Under the pieces are notes generated by a model. That model was not told the DNA's origin. It searched no databases and saw nothing but the letters and a program-made list of their open reading frames with translations. The position numbers were made by a program, and so were the translations under genes. A stretch of DNA of 64,000 bases, taken from assembly GCA_037576195.1 (NCBI GenBank), contig CM075101.1:49848001-49912000 (forward strand), read 5' to 3'. Shown here one piece after another: positions 1 to 13,860 of this stretch; the stretch's first letter is position 1, and each line of letters opens with the position of its first letter. The stretch is from Phytoseiulus persimilis. Taxonomy: Eukaryota > Arthropoda > Arachnida > Mesostigmata > Phytoseiidae.

Positions 1-3000
1 CCAGGCTTGTTCAGAAGGAGAACGAAGCGTGATAATTCGATATAGTATGACGTCGATATGTGGGAAGGATCCCGTCTTCGCTGCCAGTTGTGTTCGTCGT
101 GACAATCTGAGTGAACTTCTCAGGCTTGGGCTCGAAATGAGTTATTTTCAAGATTATTTCACTTGCGAATCGGTACTCCAGAACAGTGGCTCTCGAACGT
201 TCTCCCCCCGAGTGACGCCTGGAACACGTTTTGCCCGATAAAGAACTTCGCTCCCCCATAGATATTCCTGCGGCCTGTTGACATCAATCGCGCGGGCTTA
301 GAATGTAACGCTGTCATGTCTCCCGCTCGAGTCGGTGCGATTGCGCTTTGGATCTCGGAGTTCCAGACGAGGATCGATGCTCTTGAATCATTCAGGAGAT
401 TCAGGTTCTGCAATCGTGTTCGGCTTCGTGATTTCTCTCACATTTTATTCCCTTGATGGCTTGGGCTGGAAAGCCGTTTCGCAGCAGCTTCTGGTGCGGA
501 GAGCGGTCGATGACAACTCTGGAGAGTCGTTTTGAAATGAAGCGCGAAAAAAAGCCGGAAGAATCGACCAATCGCCCTCCGAATCAGACGAAGGGCCCAA
601 ATCAGCCAGGGGTGCAACACCACACACGTGTTATCTGTCGGCGAGAGGTATTCGATATTACACGTGATAGTGATCAACATAAATCAGGATGATACTCTTG
701 CTGAACCTGAGCTCGGTCGCAGCGTCGTCAGACTCTGATATCTCATGATGATTCAAACAGCGAATGATTGTGGATCAGTCTCAGGTTGGCAATTGCTGAT
801 GATCTTGTCCCTTGTCGCCTCGGAACTGGTTGCCTCGTCCGTGAAATCTCGGTGAGGTTCTTCCTCCTGAGCAACCACCTGATGGGAACAATGAGAGGTT
901 GCTTCGGAAACTCATCCCGAGATCTCCTGAAACCAGTGACTGTTGGAGCACTCTATGACGACAAATGCCGCAACTACGAATGTAATCACTCGAAGAATTC
1001 GACTCGGCCGCGTGCTCGTTCAGAGCGTAACATCCAAAGGATATGGAATCCTCGAAGCCCCGCGAAGTGTTGCTTGAAACCCGATCACGGGGGAATTCAA
1101 CGACACACGAGGCAATAAGTTTTGAAAGACCGCTATCGGGTTCCATGGGGTCAACAGCCTTCCGAACGACATTGACTTCCAATCGTCGTTGGTAGGCGGG
1201 AACCCATGTGGAAAAATGATCTCTGGAAAGCCGACCTGGACACTCCCTATACGCCTACAGTTCACCCACGCAGCAGACAGGCCGGAGTGCATGTGACCGC
1301 TCACCACAGACAGGATTCTCAAGGCATTCGTTTTTATGGGTTTCACGATCTCTGAATCAGATGTTACTCGTCTCGAGAAAAAGGGACGACGCACTCGGTG
1401 GTTTTCTCGACACAAAAGGTTCCATGCTTATCCGAAGTATTCACTGATCGGAATCTCCTCAAATTTTTTAATGGGCCACTGTCATGTTATGAATATTCAA
1501 GCAAAGCCAGCGAGACAGTTTTCCCGCCAAGAAAACTGTGACAGACAGAAACGGATCTCACTCACTCGTACGACCTTAGAAACTGGCTGTACAGAAGGCA
1601 ATGGGCGCGGCGCCGACGTAAAAGCCAATGGCATGTACAGGTCAGGCACCCACACGGATCACGGTCGCTCTTGCCCGGCGAAGTCGGGTTAAGGTGACGT
1701 GATCCAGGGAGGAGGTTTGTTTCGAGATGGATTCGACTGAACGCTTCATTCACGCTGCATGTAGCTGTCAATAGAACGGCAGCCAGGCGAATCCTGCGAT
1801 TCAGTAGCTCATGTCGAATATTTTGGGCCAAGTTACGGTGCAAACGATCCCGGACACTCAAAACAGAGGCTACTCCTCCATTAGGTTCCCTATCATCCCG
1901 AGCACCAGAACCATTCCACGAAACATGGAAACGGAGAGCTTCATTCGGGTGAGCCTGGGGAGAGGAATTCCCTCACTCGGAGATCGGCGCTGCTTCGCTC
2001 CCAGGTATAGAGCTCGGGAGAAATCCCAGGAAGATCTGCAACAGAGCAACCTTCGGGGTTGAATCCCTTTTCCATGTGGAGTTATTTTCCAGAAGCGCTT
2101 TTCTCGCTGGATAGCTCCCTTCATACTCTCTGAGATGTTCCTTTCATGATTTGGACGGAATTCCGAAGAGTTCCGGACAGTGGAAGAGGACCCCTGAGCT
2201 CGGATGGTCGCTACTCTTTCACCGTCTCTGCAGTTGATTACTTTCCGAGTAGCGAACCAGAACACTCTCGGGCACAGCTCTTCAACATTCTCGATCCCGC
2301 ATTCAGCTGCGACAACTTATAGGCCCTCGCATCTGCCTCCGAAAATGAAAATTTCCAATTGAAAATTCGAAGCATTCGTTGCGCTGCTTGCGGACTGCTC
2401 ACTCGGTGTTGGAGACATGAGCGCTGGGATAGAGTTTCTGATCGCCGAGGTATTGCTTTCTTCCGGTTGGGAAATACTTGGTTCAAGGTTGAAATGATGG
2501 TTGGACTCTTGGTCTCCTCGTGATGAATGAGCTCGTGAATTGGCTGTCCTGCGTTACATCCATGTGGAGGAAGACATACAAGGAACTTCAGACTTCGGGG
2601 ACTCAAGCCAGATCCGAATCAGGACCATGGCACTCGGAGCTGCCAGAAGGGTCATCCACGCCACTTTCCTTCCTGGGGCCGATGGCTTGCAGGGCAAACT
2701 CGAGAACCCAAGTCTCACTGGGCAGCCAGTCGATTCGGGTGAGATACCATGCTGTATGTGGAGAGGAACGAATAGGTGCCCCTTCTTCACATGCCTCTTG
2801 ACCGTCCGTAAATTATCTCGGCACCTACGGCAACCCAACGCGGAGTTCCCATCCCCTATTTCTTCTCCGATCCCCGCCTCGATGGAGGTCCTTTTGCAGA
2901 TAACTATCCCCGGAAGAGATTTTTATATTCGAGTGAGCTATCATCCCAGAGAAAAGCTATCGGGATGAATATATGACGTTTGAGAGTTTCATCCCGACAC

Positions 3001-6000
3001 GGGGATTCACTCGCGCTCCGCTTTTCGGATTTCCTCCTTTCAAACCTGGAGATACCGATGACCAACAATGGAAAAGTCATCCTGGACAGGTGGACGATAG
3101 TAACTCCGAAGGAACAATCCCATATATGCCACTGTGCCCACGAAGGGCTACAACCCTTGAAATAATGAGTCGCTTGAGTCACCCTACGCATTTACATATC
3201 CAATCGATCACGCGAAGAGAGAGGAAAACCAGCACTGAGATGGGTGTAATCCGACCAGGAACCTCGCCCATTAAAAACTGACATAGGAAAGCCCAGCGTC
3301 ATGCTTTTCTACCCTATATTGAAAGTCCACTGGAAAGGGGGAATTCCGGATGTCTCCACCAAGAAATCGGTCAGATAACTTCTGACACAAATTTCAGCTG
3401 TAGGGATCGGATTCCGTGATCCCTCTTCGAATTGACTCTCCTAGTACACGCGATTTCATGAGCATGAGGCCAGAAATTGATGAAAATACTCCATCGCAGG
3501 AAAGTCCTCTTTGAAAAGGACGTATTCAGAGCAGAGAGATCATATTGTTGTATATATATCCGACCTGGGCCCATGTTCGAGGGAGGGTGTATATCAGCGG
3601 GAATTCAGGACAGAGACGTTGGATTGATGGACATTTTGTCGAGGATCGACGAATCTCACGGCTCCGTTGTGTTATTCTCGTATAGTCATCACAAATTCAG
3701 TTCTCCGAGGGGGAGACGGATCTCGCGGGAACTCGCGCGAGAAAATTCGAGACAAACTCTACACCTCTGGAGGAACTCCGCGGATGCTCCGGCGCCATTG
3801 TTTCAATAGACACGTGAGAAAGTTCGATGAAGAACGCGATTCTTTGGGAATTCTGCAGGAGGGCCGCGTCCAAGCCTGGTCTTACACGCACATCCTTCAC
3901 AAGAGGTCATTAGAGATTTGGATGCTCCAATCAGGGTAGAAAATCGAGAGCGCCCTCACGTGGACTTCTCACAGCTCAGGAGACTGGAGTGGGTCGAGAA
4001 AAAATATTCAACCATTTTTGTCCGCCTATTCCCACTGTGTAGCCCGGGACGGAAATCCGTTTCGAAGTATGTTGACGTTGCCCGAGATGAGCCTCTTTGG
4101 CACAACGTTTCAGAGATTTAGTGTAGAGAATTGTAGAACATTCGAGAGCGGGGCGAAACTCACACTGCGCGAAATCCCTCAAAAATCATTTCGTTCTGCG
4201 GACTGAGAGTGTTAGCTCAGTCGGATCGACCCAACGTCCGACACTCCGAGAGAAAGCTTGCTTTGATTCACTCAGCTTGAGCAGATTCTTTCCCAGCATT
4301 GGTTCAAGCTCAGCCTTGGCCCGGTTTCGGATTTGCCCGCAAGGCCATCATGGCAGTCTGAGTGCTCCTCACAAGCCACATAGAGAATCCTTGGGTTCCA
4401 CAGAAGAACTTTCCGGAAGTGTTGCTGGGCCAGCGGAACTACGTAGTCGAAGCAGCGGGTTACTGTATTAACGGGACGAACCCCGCTGGTCGCAGTGAGA
4501 AGTTCAGTGACGTCTTTCTCTTTCGACCTCACTACATCTGCTTCAATCTCGGAAACAAATCCCGTTTCATGATCTGTTCTGAGCCCTATCGATTGCGTCG
4601 CCGAGCTATTCTGGTGTTTGGGGGGGGGCTTCGCTGCACCAGTCCTAGGCCGTGCTTCCCCACTGCAGCCCCGCGCGGCCCAAACTCGGGCCTTTTCCCT
4701 CATTCAAAGCTGGTTCACGACTCCTGTCAGCGATAACTGCAGAGCCTTAGCTCCGTGGTGCTAAGAATGGTTCTAAGAACTGGAGGGGGGGGGGGGGCAT
4801 CCAAGAAGGCATTTACGGTGGTGGAGAGTCGAAATAGGTACGTTCAGTTGAAGGAGGGTGGTATTGGACGATGAGGCATTTAGGACGAAATATCCGACGC
4901 TCTCATGATGGGGCTCCAAGCCGAATCGCCGTGGAGTCACAGGCCAGATCGAGGAAGCCCGTGTCTCTCGCGCGAAGCAGGTGCCTATTGACGCCGTGCG
5001 AAGAATTTTTATCCACATGTCGCGCTGCGCGTCGACAAGAAGAATCTGAAGTTCCGAACAAAGTGTGCCGGCCAAGATTGGAAGCAGATTGGCTGTTCCT
5101 GGGGACGCGAGTACTCAACTGAATCGCGAGCGTCATTCAGAAAATGAATATCCGACTTCTTCAATCTTGGATCGTAATGTAGGGCTAGGGACGATCCATT
5201 GAACACGATTTGTGAACGCAAATGTTGGGTACAACTGGAAACTAGAAAACTTCAATCCAATACGAAGCCTGTCCTCCATGTCTGAAATCACGAACGGAAT
5301 GTTGTTACTCTGCGCTACTCCTTGGAACAACCAGACTACTTTCTGAATCAGGAAGACCTTGTGAAGCTAAGATGATCAGAATATAGCGAACAAGAAGGAA
5401 ACTATCCTTCTCACACCTCTTCAGTGCTTCCTCGCCAGCATTCCTCTGAAATTCCAGCTGAAGGGCATTCCTCGAGTTAGATTACGGGATGCCCCAGCCT
5501 CGTCAGCAGGAAACTGTCGCGCCCAAACTGACGCGAAGTAGATGGACTTTACAGGCATTGGAGATGACCCGAATCGCCAGGCGGCTCACTTCAGGGGCGA
5601 ATTCATAGAACTGCATCGAAGTAGGAAGAGACACCAGCTCGAGTTCGTGTAAGGTCAATGATCGAGCGCCTACGGACGATTGAGAACCGTGGAGTGAATC
5701 TTCAGCCGGGTGTTGGGCGTTACCGAGATCGGTAAAATAAGTGGGGTGAGAAATGAAAACCTGGCGAAAGTTGATGGAGCAGCCAGACTGGGCAGAGAGC
5801 GAAGGACGCGTCGAGCAGCAGAGAACCCACCCCCTCTCCATTGGAAACCGGTACACCTGTCGCACATTGCTGCTCCAAGCGGACCGGAAAAGTGACCGTT
5901 GGGGGGAAAGGGGTCAGTATTGTGGCAACGGCCTCCTTCCCAATGGGTCACCGGGGCGGAGAGGGAGCTGTCTCCCGTAGTAGCGAGAGGCACTTGAATG

Positions 6001-6281
6001 ATCGAACTCGTCCACGGAACGTCTTCGCAATCTGAACGAGACAGAACTGCGACGATGGTCGTCATTCCGATGCGATTGGAGTGCATATCTTACTCTGGCT
6101 CTCCAACTCCAAACCTCAAGATTTGCTAACGCCCACTCAATGACCGGATCGACATATACGACCAGCTTGACCGGGGTATGGGCATTTATTGATCCAGATT
6201 GGTGCGATTTGTATATTTACATCGGACTCTCCTCTGCCCCTCATGTCAGGTGCCTTCGCGGACCATGTTGACTCGTTTCTC
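1..6281. other. Gene-poor stretch, no recognisable gene
   Basis: I read the open frames here on both strands and found no known domain, transposase, polymerase or RNA gene. The frames are short, overlap one another, and have the serine- and arginine-rich composition of translated non-coding DNA seen across the window. The only simple sequence is a run of 13 G at 4785-4797 and a shorter G run near 4620. It may be intergenic or part of a long intron; nothing visible decides which. Confidence 0.5.
4785..4797. repeat. Poly-G homopolymer, 13 G
   Basis: Uninterrupted run of G on the plus strand, the longest of several G runs in the window (others at 18395-18404 and 58876-58884). Such runs are prone to length error in sequencing, so the exact count is uncertain. 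Confidence 0.8.
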
Positions 6282-6284
6282 TCA

Positions 6285-7364
6285 GTTTTCTAGCATTATT
6301 TTTGTTCTGTTCAGCAGAGATGGGTTCCGTTTCTGCTCGAGGAGTACTTGTTCCAAACTGCGTTTGAAGATCATGTCTTCTCTCCATCCCTGCTCAAGTT
6401 TCTCGCGAATTCTCTACGTGATTTGAGAATTGTTTGCGTTCAGAGCTGGTTCCCCTTGCGCCGAGAATATTGCTACCATACGATCGCAGCCGTATTTCTC
6501 GTTCAGCACTAGGGTTCGTAGCACAGGGAAGTTCAAGATGGCTTTCGGCCACCGATGGTCGGGCATCGTTCTGACTCTCTTCATGTATCGAAGTTTGCTC
6601 TGGGCTTCCCTCGCGTCAAAGGAGGACCACCCAAGCTCACCTGGTATGGATTCATCGATTGCCTTGTATCCAGGTATACCGATCGCCCATCTTACTGCGT
6701 CCCGTTGGGATTCTTCTAGAAGGTCTCGCAGTTCTTTCGACATGACTGTTACCGCATTGCAATATGTTAATTGCGGGAAAGCTGTCACCTCCCATTGGGC
6801 TTTTGAGACTTCGAATCCGTTGTAGCCCCATGTTGACCTGCCGTGCATTTTGGGCAGGGCCGTTGTTGTTTGTCTCTCCCACTCTTCCTCTCGTCTAGCG
6901 AGGTGGTTCTTGTGGTCGGACAGGGTCAGTCCCAGATATCTGTATTCGTGGTTTAGTGGTAATGGTCGTCCCTGGATCCCAAGGTTCAGCCGTGTTGTGA
7001 GCCGAGCCGATATTACTATTGCGCTCTTCGAGGGGTTGAACGTGAGATCCTTCTCTACTCTAGAGTTCGAAGCGGTTCCGAGGAGTATTTTCATTTCTTT
7101 TTCATTTTTCGCTGGAAGGACCGGATCGTCTGCGAAGAGTAGGCCTGGCATCTTGAATGAGGTTTTCTCCTCCGAGTCCCACTGCCATTTCCTCGTTCGA
7201 ACCGTGAACCCAGCTCGGCTCTCTAAGAGTCTGCGTTTGAGGTCTGAAACGTACAGCATGAAATTTTCTATTCGAAATCCATTTTGCATCTCGCCTACTA
7301 TTTTATCACGTGTTTGATCATTCCGGAAGCTCCTGATCGCGAAGGATGACCGTCTGTGAGCTCT
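6285..7364 (-). pseudogene. Non-LTR (LINE) reverse transcriptase relic with internal deletion
   Basis: The minus-strand frame carries the reverse transcriptase signature LLFADD (7120-7142 area; FADD is the YADD-type catalytic box), followed by the usual thumb-side block with FNPSKSAIVI and YRYLGL. Upstream is the QNGFR motif that normally precedes the fingers and palm by more than a hundred residues. Here QNGFR is only five residues from FMLYVSDL, the block just before the catalytic box, so the palm region with the first catalytic Asp is missing. The frame is open from 7364, meets TAG at 6414-6416, and continues in phase to TGA at 6282-6284 with plausible C-terminal LINE sequence (EQGWRED). 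No endonuclease or ORF1 is seen. I call it a dead LINE fragment; the clade (R1-, CR1- or I-like) is not decided from this sequence. Confidence 0.8.
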
Positions 7365-10169
7365 CTATGAGATACCCGTCTCGACTGGAAAGAGGCACTT
7401 CTCTGAGTTCCGGAAAACTTAACCACATTTTATAGCGGATCAAATGAGCCGCGTATTAACACTCGAAGTACCTTATTGCACCCTTTTGAGCGCTGCCGTT
7501 TCGGACCCTGCGCAGTTGAACAGTGCACGGGACGCCGTGTGAGATACTCAAGCTCATATTGAATGGCTGCTCGTAACATGAGGAATTTCAGCTCCAGAGG
7601 TCAGGTCACAGCGAGAGCGAGTCGGTTCGGGAGTTCACTCCCATTGAATCAGCGTCCAGCGCTCTCGGATCGGGAAGCGTAAATTTCCTTCCGGGAAGTT
7701 GGTTTCGCGGCTCTTGTATTCGTAAACCCGGTTACAGGGGAACCGGGCCCCATGCTTCTACTTCCGTAACGCATTTTCAGTGGTATCACACGTGCAACAA
7801 CGAAGGCCTTGCCAAATCTCCCGCGCGAAAAGGAAAATCCTGATTTTCGTAGGAGGCGCCCACCCCTCCGTCAAAAGCCTTTCATGATTTCTTCCCCGGA
7901 TGGGATTTGGTTCAAGAACTTCTAGTTCAGACACCATCAAATCCTGACCGATTCCAAACGGGTGGCGACCCCCGTCTGTGAGGTGCGCCAATGAGCCACT
8001 GGCTATCAATGATCTCGGGAACCGCAACCACATTCCTCGTTTTTCCTGTTTCTCATGACTCATGATCAGAGCGTCGGATTCACCGGGCATGTCCTTGTCC
8101 GGTGCTTTTCTCCAGAATCCGCCCACTCGCTAGAAAGCGTCCTCCTTTTTTTCGCCTCTCTTGGAGAGGATATCCTGTATCGCAATCTTTCGAGAAGACT
8201 CGGAGGTTTCCAAGTTCGCTATTGCATCTAACGCCAACGTCGAACGGTCTTGTTTCGGAACATAAAAATAACTGTTGTCTGATCGGCCCTTGTGGCTGAG
8301 CTAGTTTGATCCAAAACGTTATCTGTCGATCAAGTTCAGCGCGAACCTACTTTTCGACGACGAAATTGAACCTGAAGTCAACGCAATCGTGAGTCCACAA
8401 AGTGTTCTTTTTTTCATTTTCCAGTTCGTCTATTTGTCCCGTTTCGGCAGTGACGTCCGTCCGATGCCTGTCCGGGCTTCGACAACGAAATATTCGGTGA
8501 ATCCAAAGATCTACTCATGATAACGGTTTCACCGCTACAGGGAGGACGATCTTGCGAACCGCTCTGATCTATCTTCAGCGGCTGTCCGCCCATGGAGTCC
8601 AGGATTTCACACCCAATAAATGGACGAAGTCGTCCTTATGTATGCTCACGGGGCAGCGCCCGTGTTGAGCGATGAGTGGCTCCTGGGTCCCGTCAAGCGA
8701 TGCCGAACGCGGCATCTTAGTACGAGGCCTTGAACGAACGCGGGGCTTTCTTCTCCCTCTTCCAGTGTTTTTCGACATTGCTTTCTACCTCCCTTCTCTG
8801 TACGGGTGGACATCCTGCGTTTCTTATAGATATCCATAAGAAAGTCTTGTCCGGCATCAACTTCCCCATTGAGATCGACAGGGACGACGTCTGGCGACGA
8901 CAGCCGGTCGATGCCGAACATTAGAAGCGGCTCCACCGCTGCAAAGTAGTTCCACGCTCTGATTCTGCGAGACATCCCGATGGCTGCTACCAACTCAGAG
9001 CTTCTGGTTCTCAGATTCTTCCCTAATTCCAGTGCAGGGTGCGTGCCTGAAACGATCTATCAGTCATTCTCGAACGCCGAGACTCCAAGATTCCCGGAGT
9101 ACTTTTTCAACGGAAAATCTCCGTCCGGTGATAATATACCTGGTTGATCGACAGATTGTATCTTCCTGGCAATATATTTGGGAGCACATTCGTGAAGTCG
9201 AAGTCTCGACGTAGGTCGAGGCCTGGCTGACCGTAACAAGTTTTCGCGGCTATTCTGCGATAATTTTGAGGCGAAAACGTCCGGTGAAGCTTGGAGATTT
9301 TTTCCTCTCACTCTCGTCTCTGTTCTGAGGAATTGTATCTGTTCTTCTCATGCTATCGCTTCTTCCCTGTGATAAGCCTGTGAGGGATTGTAGCGACATT
9401 GATGATTCGGAATACTTCGACCCACGTCGCTTCGACTCAAGTCGCGACCGTTTGTCGAGTCTGGTCGACGTAAGTCAATTCCTATCTGTACTGCGTTCCG
9501 TGATTTCAGTCCCTGTTGCCCTGGCAGTGGAACGAAGTCAAAGTTCGTCGAGTTTTGCCGGGTTAAGAATTGGGCTCACAGCACATGGTCGTGTTGCAAA
9601 TGATGGTCCGGGAAGCAATGTTGCTGGTGGAACCAACTTGTGATTGCTGTTCATGATGAGAGGTTCATGTTGTTGACGCGTTCAACATCACAAATCCAAC
9701 TCTCTTGCTGTTGATAATGGACCCCGAGTCCCCGTTCTCACGGAATCTCTCGTTCCGACCTTTGCGGTCGATGGAAGTTGCGCAGTTGTGTAGAAACAAA
9801 GCGATTCCGTAACGAACGAGCTCAGATAAACCTGTTGTTAGGCGACAGTTGGGGTCTTCGGAGTGTTTGTGAGGCTCGCGATTGTCTTCCCGGTAACACG
9901 CCGACTGCGACGCGCGTTCCCCGTTTTTTCCGCATCACTCAGTCGGAGTGAAGTCATGTAATAGAGTAACTGCGAGCTGCAACGTTTGTGATGAACGAAA
10001 GGGGGAGCTGATTGCGCTGGAAATGGAGTTCCGACTCGAACATGCAGCTCACTCGACTCATGCTATGGTTACCAGCTTCGTTTTCCACAAGCTTCGATGA
10101 TGCTGGAGTCTTAACAATCTATCCGTGAATATGTAACGGTACAAAGTCTACGGTACTTGCACTCTAGAG

Positions 10170-10240
10170 AGCCGAATTGCTCACCGCAACGAGCCTCAAA
10201 ATAATGCTTCGTCTTCTTCACGACGTTCCTTCCGTCATCA
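10170..10240. repeat. Dispersed repeat copy 1 (partner at 56.92 kb)
   Basis: The stretch reads GCTCACCGCAACGAG, then an A-rich piece, TGCTTCGT, and TTCCGTCAT. The same blocks in the same order and orientation occur at 56916-56985. Identity is partial with small indels, so this looks like two old copies of one interspersed repeat. No terminal structure or coding capacity is visible. Confidence 0.4.
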
Positions 10241-10919
10241 TGTGTTGAATGGGAGAATATTATAATGGAGAGCATCCTTTTCAATCATGAGACTCTTTCG
10301 TCTATCTCGAAAAATCCGTTTGATCCCCACAAAATGTCGAATCGAGGCTTCATATCGGAACTCCTGGGTCGGAGCATCAGTCACAGATGACCTGTACGGG
10401 CGCATTATGCGCGGTCTCTTTCGTGGGAAATTCGTCCGCGGAGAGTCGAGTGACGGGAAACAGAGTAATGCTCTGATTCCTAGGGAAGACTTCTTTCGGT
10501 TTGATCCCGCGCGATTCCGTTCCCGCAGCTGAGGTTTCTGGGCTGCTGAGATCATGGACCGATGGGCGTCGAATTTGAGAGGACAATCGAGAGATTGCCG
10601 CAGAAGGATGTTCTTTACCATTCACTATCAATTTAGGGGGAGAAGATCGACTAGTCCGCACTCATCGGGGCTTCTTCAGTGAAATTTTGGTTTGCTCTGT
10701 CGGGCTAAAACTTCACTCCTGTAGCAGCCGAGTTTGTGGGCTTCTGTCTTCGAACGGATCTCCGTTCAGAGGAACCTTCCAGCTATAACAGAGGTCGTCA
10801 AACTGTTGTCGCGATACACCCGCGGGGTGTCGAGGGTATTAAGGGTGTCGCGGGGTGCCGAGGGGGCAAAGACTGTTGAGGGGTTCCGAGGGATGACGGG
10901 GGGTGTTGAATGAGGCCAA

Positions 10920-11060
10920 ACGACGTCTTTCTTCGGTCTGACCATACTTCGGTAATGTTCCGAAATTCTCTCCGGGATCCCATGCTGATGATTCCGAGGT
11001 CGATCTGACCATATGCCTGGAGTTATATGGGGGTGTTCCCGAGGTCGATCTGGCAGTCTT
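10920..11060. repeat. Relics of the 45-bp repeat family
   Basis: Two or three degenerate units contain GAGGTCGATCTGACCATA and GAGGTCGATCTGGCAG preceded by GATTCC or GTTCCC. These correspond to the GATTCCGGGGCCAATCTGACCATA core of the regular array at 46316-46900. On the minus strand the unit reads YGQIDLGI, against YGQIGPGI in the array. The units are too diverged and spaced for exact boundaries. Confidence 0.45.
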
Positions 11061-13194
11061 CTTTCTCTCTTCTAGGCAGAGTGCCGGGTCCGGTTGCAAT
11101 TCTACTAGTTTCCCGAGGAGCCACATTCATAAGTCACAAATAAAGAACAGAAACATCAGAACCGGTAGGCTCCATGAGAATCTTATGAGAGAGAAGGTCT
11201 CGGCTGAACAGTTGCTTCGAGATGGGGCGCGATGCAGATGACGAGGTTCAGTGCTTACGGAATGAAAACCTTCCGGTCAGCGGCGAGCGTTTGTCTGAGC
11301 GGGCGATTTCAGATATCGAGATGCTCCCAGCAGGTTACGATCGTGTTTTCGGTCCGAAGAATGATATCCTCTAGCCTGACAGAAGAGAGGTAAGGGTTAT
11401 CAAGGAGATCGTGCATCTCAAGTCCTTTCCACAACTCCTCGCTAACCATAGAAGGTTCGTTGACGCCCAGCAAGGCTCGATTTGAGGGAGAGAAGTTGTA
11501 GGGGTACCGGCTATCCCGAATTCCGGATATCTGAGTCGGGATTCCGGGTTTATCGAATCCTGGTTGTTCACCTCCTACACCACTTTCTCTCGAAGTCTTC
11601 TCCTAGACAAAACCTCTGACCTCGACACGGCTTAGGATCGACACGAGGGATGGAATCAACCTCCACTGGCAATGAGTTCAGGATGTAGCGCAGTGCCGTC
11701 AATATCCGCCAATCTGTGCCTTCGAGGGCAATCGGGGGAACCCCGCTCTAGGTGACCGAGGCCGTGGAGCTCGAATGTGCGACCAGAGAGCATCAATAAT
11801 CATTATACAATAGTGTCTCAATCATTTGGACAACTCGGGGGAGGCCGCCCTGAGTATGAACAAGATGTCCCACGTCGATTTTCCCTCTGCGCCAAAACTT
11901 CTACGCCAAAATGTCCTGTGTTCGGAATCCCGGGTCTCCATTGTGATGCCCCGTGAACGACAGGAAAGCGACCGACACTCGGTGGCCGGGGAACGGAAGA
12001 GAACATCGAGACAGTCAGGAACTGAAGAACGACAGGAAACAAGATTGGAGGGAAACTCTTCGTCGAAGCAGCTTCGTTTCCCACTTTCCCTAGCCTCCAC
12101 AAAACTCCATCCTCAGGCGTCTCATCGAGGACACCGAAACACTACAAATACAAGACACCAGAAGGCAGGGAGTCGACCGCGAAAAACGACTCAATGACTG
12201 GCTCTCATGAGGCTGTTGTTGAGGTTGGATTGGAACCCGGTTACAACACAGGTTGGCTTTATTGGGTCGGACATTTTCACACCTGATTTCGTTTCGGCCG
12301 CATTTCTTTTCTTCTCGAATCAGGGCGGGATTGATCGAGCATTCCAAGGCGATCATTCGGGCTGCGTGATGGCGGCGCTATAATGAAGATCACGGCGAGG
12401 CAGTGATTCCGAGAATGACCTCATTTTTTTCGAGCCTCTCCTGAAGAGCGTCGGTAGAAAGCAAAATTCCACCGGACTGGATTTACCAGGGTCGCGTTTG
12501 ACGCGCAAGAAAAATTCTGAAAACGACATAGTTACGGCCAGAATTGAATCGAGTTCGGAGATCCCCGACCGAGAAGAGCTGCCCGGCACAAGCTTATTTG
12601 GCCTTCCCCATACTTCCTCGAAAAAATTCTCCCTCCCAGCGTTCCAACTTCCAGACTCGTCCCCAGACCACTGCACCCGAGATAAGTTCTTCGAGAGAGG
12701 AGATTGCTCTCGATGAATCTCTGGTCAACAACAAAGCTGAGGATACACGTGGGAAGATTCTCTCCCTCTGGCTTTTGCTCCTCCCGGGAGAGAATATAGA
12801 ATAGCGACTCCGACCGTTTGAACAGATAACATGAGAACCGAATAGGGACGTGTGAGCAGCAAAGCAATGAATTAGAAGGAAGAAGCATCATGTCACAGGA
12901 GGTGGTAACATGACGGTAGGAGCGCGGCGGCTCCAAGTCTTCGACAGCTGAATAATGTTGGCGAGTGGAGTACTCGCGTTCATCCGGGAAAACCACGCGG
13001 TTGGCGTTCTGTACTCCATTCCGATTAAGCCTGGAGGGGTCCAAGTCTTTAGGAGTTGGATTTCGCATTCACTAGGGGTGGCGTAAACTTCGCGTGAGCT
13101 CCTGACTGCTTTTCAAGGCGCGGTTCCCGCCATTACTTTTCGAGCTAGAGCTTCACTTCGATCAAACGGCATATCCGTGGACACGCGGGTTAAG

Positions 13195-13860
13195 CATCAT
13201 GCGCTACGCGAGATACTCTTCCATTCAAAGGCGCATCTTGGTCGGGCGACTTTGACTTGGAGACACGGCTCAGCTAGCGTCCTCCAGCACATCACAAGCA
13301 AGCATCTGTGTTAAAGCAGTTCTTGAGCAGCGGACAGATCACGCTCCAAGGCTCCAGCACGCTCCCGGACAAGATTCTGTCTTGGTCTGCCTGAAGTCTC
13401 TCAGCCCCGTCTTCCCCAAACAAAGATTACTAACAAGTTGTGCACGCGGGAAGGTGTTCAAGCTGAGACTTCATTATGGTCAGACGACATTTTCGTGAAG
13501 AGACCTGAACCTTCATTTGGTCGTTCACGGAGATAAGCTGATGCTCAGCCGCAGCTGGGCCGGAAGTCATCGGTACGGTGATATTTCTGTGTGGACACGG
13601 GTTGTGCAACGTACGCTATGCTAGATACTTCTCGACCCAAAACTTCATTTTGATCAGAGACTTTTCTGTGAAGACGCACGTTCCGAAGCGTCCACGTTCA
13701 CATAACCACCTGACTTCTGTAGTACCTAAAGAAGTTCTAGAGAAGAAAGGAAGTAACAACTCGGGAAGCATCCGAAGTCAAAGCTCCATTCCCGTCGGAC
13801 GACTTTCTCGGGATGACGCGCATGACGAAGCGTCCATGGACGCGTTGCAACCAGCGTGAT
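13195..13860 (+). repeat. Degenerate repeat cluster A (about four copies)
   Basis: Four imperfect copies of a roughly 45-60 bp core occur near 13195, 13455, 13600 and 13765. The shared blocks are CGACCCAAAACTTCATTTT, GTCGGACGACTTT, and a GTGAAGACGC-like end. Spacing is irregular (about 150-260 bp), so this is not a tight tandem array. Matching copies in the opposite orientation lie at 22036-22690. No coding frame runs through the cluster. It could be the ends of an old non-autonomous element or the remnant of a satellite. Confidence 0.5.

Larger units (their letters stand above)
7365..13190. other. Gene-poor stretch with degenerate repeats
   Basis: No recognisable coding domain on either strand. 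It contains a copy of a low-identity dispersed repeat at 10170-10240 and relics of the 45-bp repeat near 10920-11060, both listed separately. The longest frame (12532-13068, minus, 178 codons) matches nothing I know and has unremarkable composition. Confidence 0.45.
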
